Source of the DNA: Persicitalea sp038235275
Lineage (GTDB): Bacteria > Bacteroidota > Bacteroidia > Cytophagales > Spirosomataceae
Direction of reading: 5' to 3'
Assembly (NCBI GenBank): GCA_038235275.1
Contig: JBBSUC010000017.1
Span: 1 to 64,000 of the forward strand
Length of the DNA: 64,000 nt
Shown: in pieces, positions 29,915 through 38,353 of the stretch
Position numbering within the stretch: the stretch's first letter is position 1
Layout: each line of letters opens with the position of its first letter
Translations under genes and position numbers: made by a program
The notes under the pieces: model-generated
What the model saw: only the letters and a program-made list of their open reading frames with translations
What the model was told of the DNA's origin: nothing
Database searches by the model: none

Positions 29915-30265
29915 TTATTTTTGGTTTGGGTAGGCGGTTATTAGTCTGGGTGCGGTTTGGTCTTTCTCAATCATCCACACGCTGGTAATCGAATATTCGC
30001 GGCAGTTGGGTGCGGTCAATTCACCGATTAGTACGTATTTCATTCCTTCGTCCGTGGGTACGGTGTTCGTCACGCGGCCCGTCCTGGCTATCGTTTTCAA
30101 ATCATTCTCTAATCTTTCGGGCTGGCTGAGGCTATACCCGGCCCGCTCGTAAAATTGCGCCTTGCCTTTGTTTTGGACGTGTAGCGCGTTGAGCAAATAC
30201 GCCTCCACTTTTTCCGGCGGCACTACGGCCCGGTCGCCGTTGGGTAGTCGGTCGGTCGGCTCCAT
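29915..30265 (-). CDS. DUF6883-like protein, 116 aa
   Basis: The pattern LPNGDRAVVPPEKVEAYLLN, then HVQNKGKAQFYERAGYS, and the end ITSVWMIEKDQTAPRLITAY fits DUF6883. These domains occur as single genes beside DUF4926 and at the ends of some secreted toxins. I infer a toxin/antitoxin-like pair, with DUF4926 as the partner. The gene starts directly after the integrase stop (1 bp). Confidence 0.65.
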   Translation of the reverse strand: MEPTDRLPNGDRAVVPPEKVEAYLLNALHVQNKGKAQFYERAGYSLSQPERLENDLKTIARTGRVTNTVPTDEGMKYVLIGELTAPNCREYSITSVWMIEKDQTAPRLITAYPNQK

Positions 30266-31582
30266 CTATTGCGCCTTACGAATGGCGGACTGTCGGAAAA
30301 ACGGGTGATCCAGTAGGCGCGTGGCGGTTTCCTCTTCGGTGATCTTGATGTATTTCATAAAGGAGGTTTCGGTTTTGTGTCCGGTCAACTTCATTATGTC
30401 CAGCGTCGGCACCTGGTTCAAATACGCATTGGTGGCAAAACTCCGGCGGGCGGTGTGGGTCGTCACCTCTTCCCACTTTTGGCGGTTCACCGTCACGCGC
30501 CGCCCGCCCCGGTTGCGGGTAGTTTCTACGGGTTCGTCAAGTCCGGCGCGTTGGGCTATTTCCTTCAAATAAACATTGGCGTTCTGGTTACTGATCGGGC
30601 GCGGCGCGGAACCGTTGTGTTTGTCGAGTATCGCGCGTAGTTGGTAGCTGATTGGGACGTACACGGGTTTGCTGGTTTTCTGCGTTCTCACGCGCAAAAT
30701 TTGGCCTCCGGTGTCGTTGGTGGTAATGTTCTCCTTTCGGACTTGCGACAAGTCGGAAAAACGTAGTCCGGTATTGCAGCCAATCAAAAACAAGTCCCGT
30801 ACCCGGTCAAGTCCCGGCGTAGCGGATAGGTCGAGTTCAAACAGGCGGTTGAGTTCTTCTTGATTGAGGTAGATACTTTCCACCTCTTCCGACGGTTTCG
30901 TAAATTCGCTGTCCTGAAATTTGATGTTGGTATGTAGTCCGTCCTTCATGGACTGTTTCATAAATACCTTCACGTACTTAATGACATTCCCTTTGTGGTT
31001 GGTGGCGGATCCCTGGCGATTCAGGAAAGAAATAAGTTTGTGATAGAGGTGGAGGTCAACGTCTTCAAATTCGATGCGTACGGGCTGCGATTTCTCAAAT
31101 CTGGTCAGCGTCTTACACACGGACGTAATATTTTTGACTGATCCCTCGGAGTAGCGTTTGCCCGTTTTGGGAATAGTACGCGCCCCGGTCTTGATGTCGT
31201 CAATGAACCGTTCCACCCATTGCAGCAATGAAGGGTGATTGAGGTCAGCGGGCGCGTCCTCTCTGGTTTTGAGGTGGAGGTCAAGCATAATCTTGACGGC
31301 CTCCGTGGAGGGTATCACGTCGCCCCGCTCGTTCTGGTAGTCGAGTAGTACCCTCGGTACTAGCTTCTCTATTATGTCGAGCCGTTCTTTGAAGGCTAGG
31401 TAATGATGAAACTTTCGGGTGTTCTTCGGGCGGCGCGTTGCTGTGTCCCAAAATTCGGGGCTGATAGATTCGCCCGTGTAATAGGTCAGCCGCTGGTTGG
31501 CGTAGCAGATGCGGCAGAGGATAGGCGTAGGCCCATCTGATTTAGGTTCTTTAAGGTTGAACCGAACACTTACTTTGGTCAT
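30266..31582 (-). CDS. Tyrosine recombinase / integrase, 438 aa
   Basis: An N-terminal arm-binding domain (MTKVSVRFNLKEPKSDGPTP) and a SAM-like core-binding domain precede the catalytic domain. The active-site residues are visible: Arg in NTGLRFSDLSQV, Lys in RTQKTSKPVYVP, His-x-x-Arg in HTARRSFATNAYL, His in LTGHKT and Tyr in FMKYIK. It is of the type found in Bacteroidota transposons and genomic islands. The gene points away from the right attachment site, 186 bp inside it. It should catalyse integration and excision of element B at the tRNA-like repeat. Confidence 0.92.
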   Translation of the reverse strand: MTKVSVRFNLKEPKSDGPTPILCRICYANQRLTYYTGESISPEFWDTATRRPKNTRKFHHYLAFKERLDIIEKLVPRVLLDYQNERGDVIPSTEAVKIMLDLHLKTREDAPADLNHPSLLQWVERFIDDIKTGARTIPKTGKRYSEGSVKNITSVCKTLTRFEKSQPVRIEFEDVDLHLYHKLISFLNRQGSATNHKGNVIKYVKVFMKQSMKDGLHTNIKFQDSEFTKPSEEVESIYLNQEELNRLFELDLSATPGLDRVRDLFLIGCNTGLRFSDLSQVRKENITTNDTGGQILRVRTQKTSKPVYVPISYQLRAILDKHNGSAPRPISNQNANVYLKEIAQRAGLDEPVETTRNRGGRRVTVNRQKWEEVTTHTARRSFATNAYLNQVPTLDIMKLTGHKTETSFMKYIKITEEETATRLLDHPFFRQSAIRKAQ

Positions 31583-31633
31583 CGTGGCATTTTTTAAGAA
31601 TCGAACGCCACAAAGATAATCTATTTAGAAAAA

Positions 31634-31658
31634 GGTGCCAGAAAAGGTGCCACTTTTT
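31634..31658. promoter_or_regulatory. Arm-type integrase sites, right (GGTGCCA and GGTGCCACTTTTT)
   Basis: GGTGCCA at 31634-31640 and GGTGCCACTTTTT at 31646-31658, the same motif and direction as at the left end. They lie between the integrase start and the right attachment repeat, where integrase arm sites are expected. The rest of the 31583-31770 gap shows no gene. Confidence 0.6.
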
Positions 31659-31770
31659 TTGAATTGCCCCGTATTTCATCAAATCCGGTTGAATCTTGGT
31701 AAAGTGTAAATCGTTGTCTTTCAGTAAATAATGATACGAACTAATTTAATTTAACTAAATAATGGCTATC

Positions 31771-31785
31771 CCTTCGGGTGCACAA
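31771..31785. repeat. Attachment-site repeat, right copy
   Basis: CCTTCGGGTGCACAA, identical to 24816-24830, preceded here by CTATC. Chromosomal sequence follows. A terminator 4 bp later fits the 3' end of an RNA gene on the plus strand. Confidence 0.8.
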
Positions 31786-31788
31786 CAT

Positions 31789-31825
31789 AAAGCCGCTGTC
31801 CGATAATCGGTTAGCGGCTTTTTTT
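31789..31825 (+). terminator. Rho-independent terminator after the attachment site
   Basis: AAAGCCGCT pairs with AGCGGCTTT around a 15-base loop, followed by seven T residues on the plus strand. It probably ended transcription of the tRNA gene in which the elements are inserted; it also faces the convergent rarA gene. Confidence 0.8.
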
Positions 31826-31835
31826 GCAATGGTCT

Positions 31836-33107
31836 TTAATACCCGTACCACTTCCCCCACCACTGCGCTAATCTTTTCCGTATATCCTCCTCCCGCGCAT
31901 TCAAGCCGGGTTTGTAAAGTGTCGTTCCCTGTAACTCATCGGGCAGGAAATTCTGCTGGATAAAGTTACCTTCGTAGTTGTGCGAGTACTTGTAGTCTTT
32001 GCCATAACCAATTTGCTTCATTAGTTTGGTTGGGGCGTTGCGTAGGGCAAGCGGTACGGGCAGGTGGGCGGTTTTCTCGGCCAAAGCGATGGCCTCGTTG
32101 ATCGCCAGGTAGCTGGCGTTGCTCTTAGGCGAAGTGGCTAGGTACACCGCCACCTGCGACAGGATGAGGCGGCATTCTGGGTAACCGATGGCCTTCACGG
32201 CCTGAATGCAGGCATCGGCCATAATCATCGCGGTAGGGTTGGCGTTACCGATGTCCTCGGAAGCCATGATGAGCATCCGCCGCGCGATGAACACGGGGTC
32301 TTCCCCGGCCACGATCATCCGGGCCATCCAGTAGAGGGAGGCATTGGGGTCGCCGCCGCGCAGCGATTTGATGAAGGCTGAAATGATATCGTAATGCTGC
32401 TCGCCGGACTTGTCGTAGCGGGCCATGCTTTGCTGGGCTACCTGCGTAACGAGATCATCCGTAACGACAATATTCTCCTTTTCGCCTTCTCCCATCACGA
32501 CCAACTCCAAAAGGTTGAGCAGCTTGCGACCATCGCCGCCCGACAGACGGAACAAAGCATCGTAGGACTCGAAGGTGATCTGCCTCTCTTTCAGCCAGGC
32601 ATCTTTTTCCAAAGCTCGATTTACCATTTCCCAGAGTTCCTTTTCGCCCAAAGATTCCAGGATATATACCTGACAGCGCGAGAGCAGGGCAGAATTCACT
32701 TCAAAGGAGGGGTTTTCGGTCGTGGCTCCAATAAGCGTGACCTGGCCTTTTTCCACGGCTCCAAGGAGCGCGTCCTGCTGGCTTTTATTGTAACGATGGA
32801 TTTCGTCGATGAACAGGATAGGGGAGAACAAACCCATCGGGCGGTTCAGGATTTCTCGTAGATCTTTCACGCCGGAACTCACGGCGCTAAGGCTATGGAA
32901 AGGCCGCTTGGTAGCCTCGGCGATCAGGAAGGCGAGCGTCGTTTTGCCTACGCCCGGCGGTCCCCACAGAATGAGGGATGGGATGGTATTACTTTGGATG
33001 GCCCGGCGCAAAGGGCCGTTCGGGCCAACAAGTTTTTCCTGACCTACGTAATCGTCCAATGAGTGCGGCCGCATTCGCTCGGCCAATGGAGTGGAGTTGG
33101 GATGCAT
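31836..33107 (-). CDS. rarA: Replication-associated recombination protein A (RarA/MgsA), 423 aa
   Basis: AAA+ ATPase related to clamp loaders, acting at stalled replication forks. Walker A is GPPGVGKTT (residues 49-57), Walker B with DEIH at 101-104, and the sensor strand GATTENPSFEVN follows. The length is typical, and the C-terminal tetramerisation part (ASEDIGNANPTA) is conserved. First chromosomal gene to the right of the mobile elements. Confidence 0.95.
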   Translation of the reverse strand: MHPNSTPLAERMRPHSLDDYVGQEKLVGPNGPLRRAIQSNTIPSLILWGPPGVGKTTLAFLIAEATKRPFHSLSAVSSGVKDLREILNRPMGLFSPILFIDEIHRYNKSQQDALLGAVEKGQVTLIGATTENPSFEVNSALLSRCQVYILESLGEKELWEMVNRALEKDAWLKERQITFESYDALFRLSGGDGRKLLNLLELVVMGEGEKENIVVTDDLVTQVAQQSMARYDKSGEQHYDIISAFIKSLRGGDPNASLYWMARMIVAGEDPVFIARRMLIMASEDIGNANPTAMIMADACIQAVKAIGYPECRLILSQVAVYLATSPKSNASYLAINEAIALAEKTAHLPVPLALRNAPTKLMKQIGYGKDYKYSHNYEGNFIQQNFLPDELQGTTLYKPGLNAREEDIRKRLAQWWGKWYGY

Positions 33108-33143
33108 GGCGTTTTTTAGGGCGAAGATAGGGGAGGTGAAATC

Positions 33144-33177
33144 AAAAAAGCGCGACCTTCCGAAGAAAGCCGCGCTG
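33144..33177 (-). terminator. Terminator of the ECF sigma gene
   Basis: On the minus strand AGCGCG pairs with CGCGCT (loop carrying an additional TTTC/GGAA stem) and is followed by six T residues, 22 bp after the sigma gene stop. Confidence 0.75.
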
Positions 33178-33198
33178 ATCCAACATCAAACCAAAATT

Positions 33199-33780
33199 TT
33201 AGAGTGTAACGCTTTCCAAAGTCATATTCTTTTTGAGGTTAGAAAGCGCACCGAACACCAGGTTATAAACCGACTGAATATTGATTTTCATCAGGTCGGA
33301 GATTTCCTGGTTGTTCATGTTCATGTAGAATTTCAGAAAAATGGCCTCCCGCTGACGGCGGGGCAGGTGATTGATGGCTTTGTTAAGGTGCTTGTTGGTA
33401 GCCTCGAATTCCTCATCGGCAATCAGGTCCTTTTCGTGCGAAGTGGTGTGGATGTGCCAGTACTCCACGGGGATGTCCTCGTTGCTGGTGTGCTTTTGGA
33501 GGGCGTTGAGATGGCGGACCAACTTGCGCTTGATGGAGGCCATCAGGTAAAAGCGTACCGAGGTGGTGTCGCCAATGGTCTTGCGGTTTTTCCAAAGTTC
33601 CACAAACAGGTCGTGGATGCAATCTTTGATGAGGGGTTTGTCGGCGGTAAATTGGGAGCAGTACTGATAGAGAATGTGGACGTAAGATTGATAAAGGCAG
33701 GCGTAGGCGTCTTCGTCGCCTTTTCTAAACTGGTTCCAGTAACGCAGTTCTTCTTCTTGCTTGTACCGTACGTAGGCCAT
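33199..33780 (-). CDS. ECF-type RNA polymerase sigma factor, 193 aa
   Basis: Region 2 (residues 12-75, YWNQFRKGDEDAYACLYQSY then DCIHDLFVELWKNR) and region 4 (residues 130-185, LPRRQREAIFLKFYMNMNNQ and EISDLMKINIQSVYN) are intact, and region 3 is missing, as in ECF factors. The type is close to Bacteroidota FecI-like factors. No anti-sigma or SusC/SusD genes are adjacent, so it is an orphan and its targets cannot be read from context. The 180-bp gap upstream is AT-rich and holds no gene. Confidence 0.9.
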   Translation of the reverse strand: MAYVRYKQEEELRYWNQFRKGDEDAYACLYQSYVHILYQYCSQFTADKPLIKDCIHDLFVELWKNRKTIGDTTSVRFYLMASIKRKLVRHLNALQKHTSNEDIPVEYWHIHTTSHEKDLIADEEFEATNKHLNKAINHLPRRQREAIFLKFYMNMNNQEISDLMKINIQSVYNLVFGALSNLKKNMTLESVTL

Positions 33781-33958
33781 AATCGCGGGTTAAGGATGGT
33801 TAGAGATTAAACTCAGATGGGAATAAGGGTCTTTTTTACACTTGTAAATATATTTATAAAAAAACATTAAAAAAAAATATCCAGGGTAGATTATTATTTT
33901 CCTAGACTTTAAATTTTCTTTAAATCCGGGAATAGTTCAAAATCAAGGACGAGGAAAC

Positions 33959-35593
33959 TTAGACCTCACCCGCAAGGGCAACGAAAGAAAATTTATCTCC
34001 GTCGAAGAGGCCCCTGTCGCTGAGTTTGAGCGAGGGGATGACCAGCAGCGCCATAAATGATAAGCTCATGAAGGGGGAAATTAGCTTGCTTTTTAATTTC
34101 TCCCTCACAAATTGGTCGAGACGAGTGTAGGCGTCGGCCACTTCGTAGCCGTCCTTATCAGTCATTAGGCCCGCAATGGGCAAGGAAAGGGTGTATAGCT
34201 GGCCATTTCCCACCGCAGAAATGCCTCCTTTGGCTTCAATGACCGCGTTTACGGCGCGGCATAAACTTTCGTCGTCGCAGCCCACCGCAATGATATTATG
34301 CGAGTCGTGACCAACTGAGGAGGCGATGGCGCCGCTTTCTAAGCCGAAATTTCGGATGAAAGCCACGGCGGGAGCGGCGTTTTCGTATCGGTTGACAACG
34401 GTTATTTTTAAAGTATCCCTCTCGACATCGCTTTCGATGAGGCCATTCCGATTCCGGAATTCTTCCTCAAGGCTATTCGTGATGAGCTGACCGTCCAGTA
34501 CCTCGATGATTCGTAAGGAAAAGGTATTTGTGGGGGCTGGACAGATGAAATCCTCAGGTCTTTTGGTTGAGCAATTAAAATTATTGACGTGTTCACTGCG
34601 TAGGTCAGACAATAATGACTGCCTATTTTCGGCTACTAGTTTTCCATCGAGATAAGTCTGCAGGACATTGAAATCCACTAAATTATCGACTAGAATAAAG
34701 TCCGCCGGGTCTCCCTCTCGCAGTAATCCTACGGGAAGTCGATAATGCAGAACGGGATTTAAGCAAGCGGCTTGCAGAACATTGAATAGTTCGTGTCCTA
34801 AGGTTAGGGCTCTCTTGACTAATGCGTTGATATGGCCTTCTGCCAGACTATCAGGGTGTTTGTCATCCGAGCAAAACATAATTTTTTTCGGAAATTCGGC
34901 CAAAAGCGGGATCAGCGCGTCGAAGTTTTTGGCGGCACTGCCCTCGCGGATCAGGATATTCACGCCATAACCGATCTTTTCGCGAGCCTCTTCGTAAGTG
35001 AAGCACTCGTGGTCGGTGGTGATGCCTGCCTCGGCGTAGCGGCGGGCGTCGTCGCCCTGCAAGCCGGGTGCGTGGCCGTCGATTGGCTTATTAAAAGCCT
35101 TAGCCAGCGCAATTTTAGCCATCATGTCCGGGTCTTCGTTCAGCACGCCGGGATAGTTCATGACCTCAGCCAGGTAGCCGATTTCTTTCATGCTCAGCAG
35201 CTTGCGAACATCTCTGGGGCCAATGGTCGCGCCCGCCGTTTCAAAAACGGTAGCCGGGACGCAGGATGGTGCCCCAAAACAAAATTTGAAGGGAGTGCGC
35301 TTGCCATCTTCGATCATGTACTCCACGCCCGTGATGCCCAGGACATTGCCGATTTCGTGCGGGTCCGACACGGTGGCCACCGTGCCATGCACCACGGCGA
35401 GCCGCGCAAATTGACTGGGTGTGAGCATCGAGCTTTCGATATGTACGTGCGCATCCACGAAACCAGGCAAGATATAGGGCAGGGTAGACGCCTCCGGGCC
35501 GAGGTAAGAGATCGAGGCGATTCGTCCGCTCTCGACGGCGAGGCGGGCTTCACGGATGGTTCGATCGAAAAGATTAATGACGTTGGCGCGCAT
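33959..35593 (-). CDS. ade: Adenine deaminase, 544 aa
   Basis: Amidohydrolase family enzyme converting adenine to hypoxanthine. The metal-site motif GFVDAHVHIESSMLTP, then SDPHEIGNVLG and the region CFGAPSCVPAT are characteristic; HDSHNIIAVGCDD marks the C-terminal domain. I chose the ATG at 35593 (MRANVINLFDRTI) because it matches the usual family start; an upstream GTG at 35689 would add 32 atypical residues. Divergent from the SDR gene. Confidence 0.92.
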   Translation of the reverse strand: MRANVINLFDRTIREARLAVESGRIASISYLGPEASTLPYILPGFVDAHVHIESSMLTPSQFARLAVVHGTVATVSDPHEIGNVLGITGVEYMIEDGKRTPFKFCFGAPSCVPATVFETAGATIGPRDVRKLLSMKEIGYLAEVMNYPGVLNEDPDMMAKIALAKAFNKPIDGHAPGLQGDDARRYAEAGITTDHECFTYEEAREKIGYGVNILIREGSAAKNFDALIPLLAEFPKKIMFCSDDKHPDSLAEGHINALVKRALTLGHELFNVLQAACLNPVLHYRLPVGLLREGDPADFILVDNLVDFNVLQTYLDGKLVAENRQSLLSDLRSEHVNNFNCSTKRPEDFICPAPTNTFSLRIIEVLDGQLITNSLEEEFRNRNGLIESDVERDTLKITVVNRYENAAPAVAFIRNFGLESGAIASSVGHDSHNIIAVGCDDESLCRAVNAVIEAKGGISAVGNGQLYTLSLPIAGLMTDKDGYEVADAYTRLDQFVREKLKSKLISPFMSLSFMALLVIPSLKLSDRGLFDGDKFSFVALAGEV

Positions 35594-35740
35594 GGGCGTT
35601 TCTAGGTTCAGGATGAGTGTATCACCAAAGAAAGGCAGAATCCCAGAATAATTAAATGTATGGTTTCTTAAAAAAAACTTTGTGGACACAGTTAATATCC
35701 GCGTATTTTCGCCTTTACTACAGTAAAGAACTTCATTCTC

Positions 35741-36514
35741 ATGTTTCGATTAGATAACAAAGTGGCCATCGTGACGGGCGGAGCCAGCGGTATCGGACTG
35801 GCCATCTCCAAAGTTTTTGCCAGCCAGGGGGCCGAGGTGCATATTCTGGAAATAAATGAAAACCAGGCCAAAGCGGCGGTGGAGGAAATCAGAGCGGCGG
35901 GCGGAAAAGCCGAATCTTACCCGTTGGATATTTCGAGACAGGGTGAAGTCGTGAAGACGATCGATGGTATTGCCGCCAAGCACAAAATTGACATCCTCGT
36001 CAACAACGCAGGCATCGCTCACATCGGCAAGGCCCACACCACGTCGGAAGAGGATTTTGACCGCATCGTGAATGTGAACATCAAAGGAGTGTACAACTGC
36101 CTTTTCGCCACCATTCCCCATCTGCAACAAAACGGCGGTGGCGTTATTCTCAACGTGGCTTCCATCGCGGCCACCGTCGGGATTCCCGAGCGGTTTGCCT
36201 ATTCGGCCAGCAAGGGCGCGGTCTATACTATGACGATTTCGGTGGCTCGCGACTACCTGGCCGACCAAATTCGCTGCAACAGCATCTCGCCGGCACGGGT
36301 CCATACGCCGTTTGTGGACGGTTTCATTGCCAAAACTTACCCCGGTCAGGAGAAGGAAATGTTCGAGAAACTGTCGAAAACCCAGCCCATCGGCCGCATG
36401 GCCAAGCCGGAAGAAATTGGTGCGCTGGCCCTGTACCTTTGCTCCGACGAAGCAGCATTCATCACGGGTTGCGATTATTTGATCGACGGGGGATTTGAGA
36501 AATTGAATAACTAA
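35741..36514 (+). CDS. SDR-family oxidoreductase, 257 aa
   Basis: A classical short-chain dehydrogenase: NAD-binding TGGASGIG (about residues 12-19), NNAG (about 88-91), catalytic Ser in NVASIAA, and YSASK (Tyr/Lys). The C-terminal DGGF motif is present. It is followed after 18 bp by a fumarylacetoacetase-family gene. In L-fucose or L-rhamnose oxidation routes, 2-keto-3-deoxy-L-fuconate dehydrogenase is paired with such a hydrolase, so that role is likely, but the other pathway genes are not here. Confidence 0.85.
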   Translation: MFRLDNKVAIVTGGASGIGLAISKVFASQGAEVHILEINENQAKAAVEEIRAAGGKAESYPLDISRQGEVVKTIDGIAAKHKIDILVNNAGIAHIGKAHTTSEEDFDRIVNVNIKGVYNCLFATIPHLQQNGGGVILNVASIAATVGIPERFAYSASKGAVYTMTISVARDYLADQIRCNSISPARVHTPFVDGFIAKTYPGQEKEMFEKLSKTQPIGRMAKPEEIGALALYLCSDEAAFITGCDYLIDGGFEKLNN

Positions 36515-36532
36515 AAAAAACATAACCATTAC

Positions 36533-37393
36533 ATGAAACTATTTCGCTTTGGCGCGCATGAACAGGAAAAACCGGGCGTCGTCTCTCTAGACGACGCCCG
36601 ATTGGATGTCTCAGCTTTCGGTGAGGACTACAACGAGAAGTTTTTCACCACCGACGGCCCAACCCGCCTGGCCGAATGGCTTAAGCACAATAGCACCTTC
36701 TGCCCCGAAGTACCCGCCGAAACCCGATTGGGGGCTTGCGTGGCGCGGCCTTCCAAACTTATTTGCATTGGCCTGAACTACGCAAAACATGCGGCCGAAT
36801 CGGGAGCACAGCCCCCCACCGAACCCGTTGTTTTTTTTAAGGCAACGAGCGCAATATGCGGTCCTAACGACCAGGTAATCATCCCCAGAAACTCCATTAA
36901 GACCGACTGGGAGGTAGAACTAGCCGTAATTATCGGTCAGCGAGCCAGCTACGTAGACGAAAGCGCAGCCATGAACTATGTGGCGGGCTATGCGCTGCAC
37001 AACGACTACTCCGAGCGTGCCTTTCAACTGGAAATGGGCGGGCAATGGGTAAAGGGCAAAAGCAACGATACCTTCGCGCCCCTCGGGCCCTACCTGGTCA
37101 CCGCCGACGAAGTGCCGGAGCCGCACAACCTGCGTCTGTGGCTGTCGCTCAATGGCGAGATGGTGCAGGACTCCAATACGTCCGACATGATTTTCTATAT
37201 TCCCAAAATCATCAGCTATCTCAGCCAGTTCATGACGTTGCTGCCGGGCGACGTCATCTCGACCGGGACACCGTCGGGTGTGGGGCTGGGCATGAAACCA
37301 CCGAAGTACCTCCAGCCCAATGATGTTGTGGAGTTAGGGATCGAGGGTCTGGGGGCACAAAAACAGGAAGCCGTGGCCTGGAAAGCACTATAA
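36533..37393 (+). CDS. Fumarylacetoacetate hydrolase-family protein, 286 aa
   Basis: The FAH fold motif ICIGLNYAKHAAESGAQPP (about residues 78-96), then EPVVFFKATS and TDWEVELAVIIG (metal-binding Glu residues), and STGTPSGVGLGMKPP near the end are all conserved. The family cleaves or decarboxylates 2,4-diketo acids. Together with the SDR gene upstream it probably handles 2,4-diketo-3-deoxy sugar acids. Substrate inferred only from pairing. Confidence 0.88.
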   Translation: MKLFRFGAHEQEKPGVVSLDDARLDVSAFGEDYNEKFFTTDGPTRLAEWLKHNSTFCPEVPAETRLGACVARPSKLICIGLNYAKHAAESGAQPPTEPVVFFKATSAICGPNDQVIIPRNSIKTDWEVELAVIIGQRASYVDESAAMNYVAGYALHNDYSERAFQLEMGGQWVKGKSNDTFAPLGPYLVTADEVPEPHNLRLWLSLNGEMVQDSNTSDMIFYIPKIISYLSQFMTLLPGDVISTGTPSGVGLGMKPPKYLQPNDVVELGIEGLGAQKQEAVAWKAL

Positions 37394-37485
37394 CAGGGCA
37401 AGAGGATGACCGGTGGGAGAGAATGGAATAGCTGATTGGCACACAAGTTGCTGAGGATGATACATAGCGTGAGTGTGTTAGATAT

Positions 37486-38283
37486 TTGGATCCTATTTTA
37501 TTGAAAAAGAACTGTTTCCGCCTTCTATTTTTTGTTTTTGTCGGTATTTTGTTAGGCGCTCGACCCCGGCAGGTTTGCGAGGTCAAGGTGCTGAGTTTCA
37601 ACATGCACCATGGCGAGGACAAATGGGGGGATTCCAATCTGCGGGACATCGTCAAGTTGATTCAAGTACACAAACCCGACATAGTGGCCCTACAGGCGGT
37701 AGACAGCCTGATGGAGGACGGTAGAGTGAACTTTCAACTTCGTCGGCTGGCGGTGCAGACCGGGATGCACTACCTCTACGCCGCTTCTGACAGTATCAGC
37801 AGCGGGAGCCACGGCGTTGGAATTCTGTCGCGCTGGCCCTTTGAGAAAACCCAGAAAATGTTCCTGCCCCACTCGCCGGGGGCCGACCCTCGCGCCATGG
37901 GTTGCGGTCTGGTCAGTCCAGTCAAAGGGCTGACATTTCGGATGTGTACCGTCAGGATGGAGTATGCCTCCGTGTTCGACCGGGCCTTACAATCGGCTTA
38001 CGTCAACCGAATGCTCGAACCCAGCATTCAGCCAGTGCTGCTGGCGATGGACATGGGCGCACGGCCGAACGAACAGCCCTATTTTTCGTACCACGCCAAC
38101 TGGATGGACGCCGCCAAAGGCTCCTATCTGCCCACCTGGACGGAAGGCATTTCGGGCGATCGACTGGATTATCTTATGGTCTTGAAAAACACCAGAGTAC
38201 GAGTAATATCCTATAAAGTAATCAGAGATTACCCAAATACTTCGGACCATTTTCCCATCCTGGCTACTTTTGAATTTTGGTAA
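37486..38283 (+). CDS. Degenerate endonuclease/exonuclease/phosphatase-family protein, 265 aa
   Basis: The EEP fold is clear (VLSFNMHHG, then DIVALQAVD, GVGILSRWP, DRLDYLMV, NTSDHFPILATF), with an N-terminal hydrophobic export segment. Key residues have changed: the metal-binding Glu of the usual LQE is Ala (residue 71), the usual His of nTHL is Val, and the GDFN motif reads MDMG. The terminal Asp-His pair is kept. It is therefore probably not an active phosphodiesterase. The start is a TTG (37486 or 37501); no ATG is available. Confidence 0.75.
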   Translation: MDPILLKKNCFRLLFFVFVGILLGARPRQVCEVKVLSFNMHHGEDKWGDSNLRDIVKLIQVHKPDIVALQAVDSLMEDGRVNFQLRRLAVQTGMHYLYAASDSISSGSHGVGILSRWPFEKTQKMFLPHSPGADPRAMGCGLVSPVKGLTFRMCTVRMEYASVFDRALQSAYVNRMLEPSIQPVLLAMDMGARPNEQPYFSYHANWMDAAKGSYLPTWTEGISGDRLDYLMVLKNTRVRVISYKVIRDYPNTSDHFPILATFEFW

Positions 38284-38353
38284 AAAACTGCCAAAAACCG
38301 GAACAATGCTTATCTTAGCCTGAAATCTGTACTCATTCAATTTTTTAATTAAT

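Larger units (their letters stand above)
24816..31785. mobile_element. Element B: 7-kb integrative element with integrase, excisionase and gene II/X-like Rep
   Basis: An exact 15-bp direct repeat (CCTTCGGGTGCACAA) marks both ends, and a tyrosine integrase gene lies next to the right one, pointing inward. The content is integrase, HTH excisionase, a rolling-circle-type replication protein, DUF6883/DUF4926 genes and a few unknowns. No capsid or conjugation gene is present, so it needs a helper or moves as a plasmid-like form. It adjoins element A through the shared repeat. Confidence 0.75.

Noticed and set aside
31740..31785. tmRNA 3' end as integration target
   Set aside because: The terminal bases do not fit a tmRNA end; a tRNA acceptor end fits better.
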